From: Lingula anatina | Lineage: Eukaryota; Brachiopoda; Lingulata; Lingulida; Lingulidae | Assembly: GCF_001039355.2 (NCBI RefSeq) | Contig: NW_019775469.1 | Location: 537,859-601,858, forward strand | Direction of reading: 5' to 3' | DNA length: 64,000 nt | In this document: one piece after another, positions 59,135-64,000 of the stretch | How the letters are laid out: each line of letters begins with the position of its first letter | How positions within the stretch are numbered: the first letter of the stretch is position 1 | Made by a program: the position numbers and the translations under genes | Notes under the pieces: generated by a model | What the model was told of the DNA's origin: nothing | Seen by the model: only the letters and a program-made list of their open reading frames with translations | Databases searched by the model: none

Positions 59135-61764
59135 AGTGTACTACTACTGCTACTACTACTACTACTACTATACAACGCCTACTTACCGGTATCACACCGT
59201 GCTCCGCTGTAACCGCTTGTACAGGTGCACACATTGGGGGCGGTACAAGAGCCATGGACACACCCACGACTACAGATTGCTTGTATAGAATAGAAATGGA
59301 TACTAGTCAAGGAAAATAAACCAGGATGATGTCAAACCTAACATTTATTGAAAATTTCCTCCATTAAATTAGGATGAACTAAATTAAAAGATAAATTAAT
59401 TAAATGAAATAGATAAAACATTGTTTGTATTTTATATGTGTGGCACTTACGTGTGTTACATGTTGTTCCGGTTTGTTTCCAGCCAGAGCAGCAGACTTGA
59501 GTCTGATAATATTGTGTCTGGTACACTGACCGGGAGTAATATTCTGTATAGGATCTGAAAACGTCAAGCTTGTTGGGGAAAATATGAATTATACGGGATG
59601 TCATTTCCCCTACTGATATTTTATAATAAAAAAATTGTAAATTTCAGAAATTTTACCTTTATCAACAATTCCAGAACTGAAACAATTAAGATCTACACAC
59701 TTTTTTTCGTAATTCCTATCATTTACTGGCGCAGTTATAGGCACCAACAATTTGAATACAGCAACAAATATGTTTAGAAAAATGTGATATTTTTTGTAAT
59801 AATAACTGGGCATATAATATCAATACATATGTACTCTTATTTAAAATATAGAGATACTTAATTTGAAAAATGTATATGTATATGCCTAACAGATAATTGT
59901 ATTGTGAAATTCAGTATCTAGAAAGGAATTACCTCATTGACAAACAATGCAATTCGGGCTGGTTGTGCATATTGCAACTAATGCAATTGACAGTATTTTC
60001 AGACCTCCTTTCAACGGACGGTTTATGCTTTAATAACCACTTTGTTAGTGTTTGATCAGGCACAAAGGAAACTTATTCTAAGAAAGGAATAACCCTTGAG
60101 CGAATGCAAACAGCGACCAGGGTTACCGCGTACCCTATATCCTGCACATATTTTTTCTGTGATTGATAAAACTTGAGACACCCCTGCATACAGTAGATAT
60201 ATCAAACACCAACGCCATTGAACTTTCCATTCATTTTAACTGATTAAATAGAAGAGAAAGGTAAATCTATCAGATTGGCGCCAAAGACTATAGGACAGAA
60301 CATTGTGGTTAAGCGGCATACTTTACACTGCTGCCGAATGCAACATATAGTAATGACTTGTTCATAATTTGCCACCTGAGCTGATTAATCTAATAAAAGG
60401 ACTGTAGTATTAACAAAAGGATTCTCCCTACCGCCTACGCCATGAACCTTGACCGACTTGATATATTGCAAGTTTCGTTTGAGTTATTATCGTCGATGAA
60501 GCACTTTAGTATAAAAATGCAATATATATTGTTAATATGTTGAATTACAGTAAAAAGGAATTGTTACAAATTGAAGATAGAAGAACATTTTACCTTAATA
60601 ACTTAATTCTAGATTAGAAAGAAAAGACAAAAAGGAGAAAAAAGAGGGATCTACAAGCCCCCCATCTTCTACCTGTATTCCACCCTGCAAACCTGCACAT
60701 AGAGCCTGGGTCCCAACCCAATGTACGGGCTTCTCCGAATTCGTAGACCGCACGCAGCGGCTGTTGATCATGTCGAAAATCTACGTGCTGTCTGCGACCT
60801 CCAAAAGTTGCTCCTCACGCACGAAACCCCACGTTTTCCCCAATTTTGGTCGTAGACCAGACGTAGAAACCCGTACGTTGGGTTGGGACCCAGGCTTTAG
60901 TGAAGTACCTTCGGTACTGCTGCCGAGATCCCGAGGTGTAAATCATAACTGATCTACTGCTTCTTTCGGTGCAAACGTATGTCTGTAAAATGTCATAATC
61001 TGTGACCATTAATTTTGTCACACAATAAGTATAGTCTAACTCTACCAACCTATATCGTGGACAACGTCTCCAACCAAACAGGCCACAACTAACTGTATAT
61101 CGGTGATATTGCTGTCTGCTTGCTTGTTGATAAACCTTCACCGATCTGCTTCTCTGTTGAGTGCATACGTGCGTTCTGAAGTACGACATACATGTATTTC
61201 ATGCATTGATTGACACGGAACGGAGTTCATACATCAATAAAAACGGGACAAAGCTCAGCTATAAATTGATACGAAGCACCTCCAGTTCATGCATTAATTT
61301 TAATTGTAAAAATACGGGTCAGAGTTCATGCATTAACTGATGCGGGTCAGAGTTCATACATTTATTGATAAGGGACAGAGTTCATGTATTAACTCATAAC
61401 TGGCAGGACTCAGTTATGACAACAGGATAAAGCTAGCTCAACCATGAATATATACGGGGCACCTAGACTTCCTTCATTTATTGATACAAGGCAGAGTTCA
61501 TGCATTAATTGATATGATGCTGAGCTCATGCATTAATTGATGCGGAGCAGAGTTCATGCATTAAACGATACAGGGCAGGGTTCGCGTTTTAAACCCCTTT
61601 TACAATGGAAGGCGTCCTTTCTGCGTCCTTGCGTCCTTTGTGCTACCATGCAACTGGCAGCGCAGAGGTCATAGAAAGGAGGAGCAAGCATCGCTATGAT
61701 AGCAAAATGGATGCTCAATGATCGGCCAGTTATCGGCACGTAAAGCATTATTCATATTTAATTC

Positions 61765-61795
<31 letters not shown>

Positions 61796-62360
61796 TTTTT
61801 GCTCCCAAAAAGGGCCGTGCTACGAGACGCAGAAAGGACGCCGTCAAGTGTAAAGGGTGCTTTAATTGCTACGGGCGGAGTTCAAGCATTAAACAAAACG
61901 GGGCAGAGTTAACGCATTAATTGATTCGGACAGAGTTCATGCCATAACTGATACAGGGCACATTTCACGCATACTGAATAAAATAAATAAGAAGAAGAAT
62001 ATATAAAATGATACTGATAAATATCCGTTTGTGAAGTATTGTCACTTTGGGGGCACCCTAAGTTCACCTAGTTAATTCACCTCTTTATAATCAGCAAGAC
62101 GCTGCTATTTCCATTGGTAACACAGGAGGCTGGGCGAGGCTTTTTTTAAGTAAATAAAAATATTTATTCTCTCCTTGATCTTCCTCTGTCTAATATACCC
62201 CCATCCTACACCAACTAATTTCACAATCGTATGACTAAATACTTACTTTAATTAAATGGAAAGAAAGCGAAAACAAATCAACGTACCCTGTCAAAGTGCG
62301 GACTTCGTCCAGCTGCTGGAGCAGTATAACCAACAGTACTACCCAGCTGGTCGCACCCAT
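45488..62360 (-). CDS. EMI / cbEGF transmembrane receptor, copy B (980 aa)
   Basis: Twenty-two exons join in frame: 62360-62287, 61175-61050, 59554-59451, 59279-59187, 57861-57745, 57573-57457, 53025-52909, 52818-52702, 52535-52419, 52268-52152, 51994-51878, 51720-51604, 51422-51306, 51138-51022, 50046-49924, 49686-49564, 49196-49074, 48813-48691, 48280-48158, 47945-47823, 46708-46580 and 45996-45488. The total is 2,943 nt, exactly 981 codons. Domain order equals copy A but with 17 calcium-binding EGFs and a tail with four YxxI/L motifs. A retrotransposon-rich block splits the EGF array (53.1-57.4 kb) and a (TAC)n tract fills the intron before it. A Draper/MEGF10-like receptor role is inferred from architecture only. 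Confidence 0.8.
46580..50046 (-). CDS. Seven diverged calcium-binding EGF exons, copy B
   Basis: Exons 50046-49924 ([16 protein letters not shown]), 49686-49564 ([16 protein letters not shown]), 49196-49074 ([16 protein letters not shown]), 48813-48691, 48280-48158, 47945-47823 and 46708-46580 correspond one to one with copy A. All calcium-site and cysteine positions are kept. The exon at 48158-48280 has [11 protein letters not shown] in place of [11 protein letters not shown]. Confidence 0.85.
46787..47759. mobile_element. 973-bp transposon with arrays of CACCGCGGTG palindromes
   Basis: Inverted termini starting TACGGAGCTTTGTTAGTATC extend about 190-240 bp on each side and carry five (left, about 46,853-46,950) and seven (right, about 47,540-47,690) copies of a CACCGCGGTG-like palindrome about every 21 bp. 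CATTTG flanks both ends (46781-46786, 47760-47765). The matching intron in copy A (near 24,635) has no insert. The interior has no recognisable transposase. Confidence 0.8.
48440..48563 (-). pseudogene. Relic EGF exon, copy B
   Basis: It is the partner of the relic at 25,405 in copy A, with [12 protein letters not shown] and a stop, then [16 protein letters not shown] in another frame. Decay began before the duplication. Confidence 0.6.
50580..50672 (-). pseudogene. Second relic EGF exon, copy B
   Basis: The minus strand reads DIN, stop, [18 protein letters not shown], stop, YCT. It keeps four of the EGF cysteines but has three stops. It pairs with 27,895-27,970 of copy A. Confidence 0.65.
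51022..57861 (-). CDS. Ten near-identical calcium-binding EGF exons, copy B
   Basis: Exons 57861-57745, 57573-57457, 53025-52909, 52818-52702, 52535-52419, 52268-52152, 51994-51878, 51720-51604, 51422-51306 and 51138-51022 are each 117 nt, phase 1-1, of the DINECTG...[12 protein letters not shown] type. Deviations include [11 protein letters not shown] (52152-52268), [10 protein letters not shown] (51878-51994) and [10 protein letters not shown] (52419-52535). Copy A has six such exons. (AAT)n tracts again lie in most introns. The first two are separated from the rest by 4.4 kb of inserted repeats. Confidence 0.85.
53130..55410. repeat. Three tandem ~0.75-kb repeats
   Basis: Units start TAGACTGCAACTGGCT at 53130, 53926 and 54633. 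Each includes the hairpin GACCTACTTgcatAAAAGTAGGTC and several CCTTGACCTTGACC motifs, and ends in AAAAACGCGyGGAAAGAATA. The second unit contains the 243-base N gap at 54045-54287. The block interrupts the EGF array of copy B. Confidence 0.85.
54045..54287. other. Assembly gap (243 N)
   Basis: The N run lies inside the second unit of a near-identical tandem repeat. Reading frames across it are meaningless. Confidence 0.99.
55424..55690. repeat. Minisatellite with ATTCCCCTATGGGGAAT hairpin
   Basis: Six units of about 42-50 bp each carry ACCAAAAACAATAGT and the near-palindrome ATTCCCCTATGGGGAAT, followed by CCTAATAA. The array joins the tandem repeats to the retrotransposon fragment. Confidence 0.85.
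55711..57286 (+). pseudogene. Non-LTR retrotransposon reverse transcriptase, broken
   Basis: The plus-strand frame has the RT start [20 protein letters not shown], then [45 protein letters not shown] and [20 protein letters not shown], followed by [16 protein letters not shown] stop follows GKSSR near 56,359, and the FxDD box (FTDDCLLYR) is reached only in another frame. Further stops follow. The C-terminal thumb ([20 protein letters not shown]) is in the frame at 56,906-57,286. It belongs to the jockey/CR1-like group by motif style. No endonuclease or 3' tail was seen. Confidence 0.85.
57993..59172. repeat. 1.2-kb (TAC)n microsatellite
   Basis: Almost pure TAC triplets are broken at intervals by CAGTTTACTAC or CAGTGTACTAC interruptions and one (CTC)n patch. 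It lies in the intron between the EGF-like module and the first calcium-binding EGF of copy B. The same site in copy A has about 30-40 bases of TAC (30,071-30,100). Confidence 0.95.
59187..59279 (-). CDS. EGF-like module, copy B
   Basis: This 93-nt phase 1-1 exon encodes [18 protein letters not shown] and [12 protein letters not shown]. It is almost identical to the copy A module and sits at the edge of the giant (TAC)n tract. Confidence 0.85.
59451..59554 (-). CDS. EMI domain, C-terminal half, copy B
   Basis: It encodes [18 protein letters not shown] and [14 protein letters not shown] with the CCxGW motif, and differs from copy A at a few residues. Phases 2 and 1 are conserved. Confidence 0.85.
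60703..60896. mobile_element. 194-bp hairpin MITE, copy B
   Basis: The outer ends AGCCTGGGTCCCAACCCAA and its inverse are complementary for about 45 bp. The left arm survives in copy A at 31356. The element cuts the EMI-exon relic next to it. Confidence 0.65.
60897..60982 (-). pseudogene. Partial second copy of EMI N-terminal exon, copy B
   Basis: The minus strand reads TYVCTER then [20 protein letters not shown] after TTTTACAG. It aligns with the working EMI exon at 61050-61175 but stops at the MITE. The frame is open in both copies, so an old alternative exon cannot be excluded. Confidence 0.5.
61050..61175 (-). CDS. EMI domain, N-terminal half, copy B
   Basis: The 126-nt phase 2-2 exon encodes [35 protein letters not shown] and RCPRY. 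Donor GTTGGT is weaker than the GTAAGT of copy A; acceptor is CTTCAG. Confidence 0.75.
61200..61975. repeat. Fold-back element with minisatellite arms, copy B
   Basis: Inverted arms near 61,591-61,630 and 61,825-61,858 (CCTTTCTGCGTC and GACGCAGAAAGG) enclose a (TTTA)n run. They are flanked by scattered 28-bp GTTCATGCATTAATTGAT units. It is the equivalent of 34.3-34.9 kb in copy A. Confidence 0.5.
62287..62360 (-). CDS. Signal-peptide exon, copy B
   Basis: It encodes [20 protein letters not shown] then RTLT and ends GG/GTACGT in phase 2, exactly as copy A. A hydrophobic core WVVLLVILL supports secretion. Confidence 0.8.
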
Positions 62361-62482
62361 TTTCACGGTTTACTTCCGTGTATCGACTGCAGCACGTTTT
62401 AAATGTTGGGACTACTTTTTTTATGCATCCCTAATCTATTACTATTATTAACACTCAAGACCGGCGGTTAAAAGTCCTTAAA

Positions 62483-62490
62483 TGACGTCA
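62483..62490. promoter_or_regulatory. CRE-type octamer upstream of receptor copy B
   Basis: A perfect TGACGTCA lies 123 bp upstream of the signal-peptide ATG of copy B. The matching site in copy A (near 38,046) reads TGACGCAA. A CREB/ATF site is suggested by the octamer only; the true transcription start is unknown. Confidence 0.3.
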
Positions 62491-62824
62491 TCATGAGATT
62501 AAGGGTAAGTTATTTGTGTTCTCTTGATACAATATTTATCCACTAAAAGGCGTTTTCAGTTACCTGGGGATATGTAAACTGTTATCATCAGCCTGAAATC
62601 TGGGATAACTAGAGGATCAGTGAGGCGATACCGTCTCCGGGTATTGTACCACCAGTTGGAGTAGGCCCATTAGTATGGAAAAAAAGGGATACCACCTTCA
62701 GTGTTGTGTTTGACATGCTCTACAAAATGCAGTTAATAAGAGTTCTCGATGTGTATGTTGAAAATTACCATTTGCAAATAAATCATGGGGATTAATAAAA
62801 TGTAAAATCTAAATTTGTGAAGTG

Positions 62825-63215
62825 TGGTTAATGGCAAAAAAGGAGGTCAAAGGTCAATTTCAAGGTCACAGTTACATTGCCAATATATGACTTCCTATTC
62901 AAGTGCAATAGTAACTATGTGCATATCTCTGCCGGTTTTGGAAATATAAGGGACGGAAATGTTGCAAAGTTCAGTTCATGGTGAAAACTAGGTCAAAGGT
63001 AAATTTCAAGGTCACAATTAGACTGCCAGAATAGGACTTCCTGGAAAAGTTTGATAGTGATTATGGGCGTGTCTCTTCCATTTATGGAGATATAAGGGAT
63101 GGAACGTTGCAAAACCCAGCTCATCTTGGAAAGTGGGTCAAAGGTCAATTTCAAGGTCACAGCTAGATTGCCAATATATGGCTTCCTATTCAAGTTTAGC
63201 AGTAACCATGGGCTT
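62825..63215. repeat. Tandem ~150-bp repeats with AGGTCA motifs, copy B
   Basis: Three units with GGTCAAAGGTCAATTTCAAG near 62,848, 62,992 and 63,135 match the array in copy A, here without the Tc1-like insertion. Confidence 0.75.
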
Positions 63216-64000
63216 ATCTCTGCTAATTTGGAGATATTTATATTTTATTTTCACCAATGAATACTGCGATGTTGTACTCTTTGATAGGATGCAACTCGTA
63301 AACCGTATGGGAAACAAAAAACAAGAGGTCTCTATCATGCATATATGGTTCCAGAATTAGAGAGTTTTCAGTTTCGGCATCTATTGACTGCCTCTCCCAT
63401 GAAAATGCACCGGTTGACCCCAAACCTCCTTTTTTTTTTTTTTTTTTTTTTTTGCAAAAAAAAAATCATTTTTTTTTTAGAAAAATTTGGCCTGTTTGAC
63501 CTTGAAATACAGGTAAAGGTCAAAGGTGAAATCCTAGGGCATATTTGAAATCTACATATATGACTTTCGGTCAGCCATCTATAGAAATTTGTCCTATAAT
63601 TCCTTCGGTTTGCCAATTTTGGACAAGGGTGCATTGCAACAAGAGCCACAACTCGACCCAAGAACTGACAAAGCCCAAGATTTACGTGGATCGAGTTGAG
63701 ATTATATGTGACTTCATTTCAAGAGATGGGTATGCAGGCTCTTGTAGTCGATGGAGTTTGGTCCGGGTTTGCATACTTTTGTGCTACCGCATCAAACCTT
63801 GTCCCTGGAGGTTATTCACAAAATATCCCGCCCTTTGTATTATTACTGTCATCAACACAATGATATACTGATAACGGAACTCCGCCTGTTTTGGCGTTTC
63901 TCAGAGGTGAGATAGGAAGAAAGTTTCCCAAACTTTAATCTTGTAACAATTTACTCTAGTATGAAAGTAATACGTAATATGAAAAACCATAGCTTTAAGC
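63216..64000. other. Right end of unit B, no gene seen
   Basis: A poly(T) tract with an A run follows at 63,430-63,480. Bases from about 63,660 match 39,800-40,340 of unit A, including the 'gtccctggaggttattcac' segment. No coding exon is supported. Confidence 0.5.

Noticed and set aside
57964-59319. Long Tyr, Leu or Thr runs in ORFs at 58-59.3 kb
   Set aside because: They are translations of the (TAC)n microsatellite in three frames.
60815-61189. 124-aa ORF through the copy B EMI exon taken as one exon
   Set aside because: Only 61050-61175 is the exon; the rest is intron, EMI relic and MITE, as the copy A comparison and donor site show.

Overview
The window is AT-rich animal DNA. It has many short exons with GT/AG borders, long introns, (AAT)n, (AT)n, (TAC)n and (AAAT)n microsatellites, DNA transposons, MITEs and a dead non-LTR retrotransposon. 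The proteins are extracellular metazoan multidomain types (mucin, C-type lectin, HYR, EMI, calcium-binding EGF), which fits a marine invertebrate. A mollusc or other lophotrochozoan is my guess, but the phylum cannot be fixed from this sequence. Every convincing gene is on the minus strand, so transcripts run from high to low coordinates.

Region 1 (1-9.2 kb) holds the 3' part of a large secreted or cell-surface gene that runs off the left edge. In transcript order it encodes a Thr/Ser/Glu mucin domain of about 1,090 residues built from 15-residue repeats, an EGF-like module, two C-type lectin domains, a beta-rich module, a SEA-like module with a furin-type site, a Pro linker and a HYR domain. 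Thirteen exons join in one consistent frame.

Region 2 (9.2-19.5 kb) has no convincing gene. It is a mosaic of duplicated blocks. A 5.9-kb block bounded by single N bases (11857 and 17782) repeats the mucin exon with its upstream DNA and also the DNA on the far side. It sits inside a transposon whose empty site is present in that same block, which suggests a second haplotype stitched into the assembly.

Region 3 (19.5-64 kb) is a direct tandem duplication of about 21 kb (about 19.49-40.34 and 42.48-64.0). Each unit carries one complete single-pass receptor gene: signal peptide, EMI domain over two exons, one EGF-like module, an array of calcium-binding EGF exons (13 in copy A, 17 in copy B), a transmembrane helix and a tyrosine-rich tail. 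Spliced lengths are 812 aa (A) and 980 aa (B), and both totals are exact multiples of three. The layout (EMI at the N-terminus, EGF stalk, paired YxxL motifs in the tail) resembles the Draper/CED-1/MEGF10 engulfment receptors but with fibrillin-type EGFs. Copy B has four evenly spaced YxxI/L motifs; copy A has lost two of them.

Because the two units align, each serves as the empty site for the other's insertions. Copy A gained two Tc1-like elements and a 2.5-kb insertion with transposase-HTH and BEN-like ORFs. Copy B gained a palindrome-array transposon, a 780-bp repeat/retrotransposon block and a 1.2-kb (TAC)n expansion. The sequence has single Ns at 11857, 15472, 17782 and 23974 and a gap at 54045-54287.
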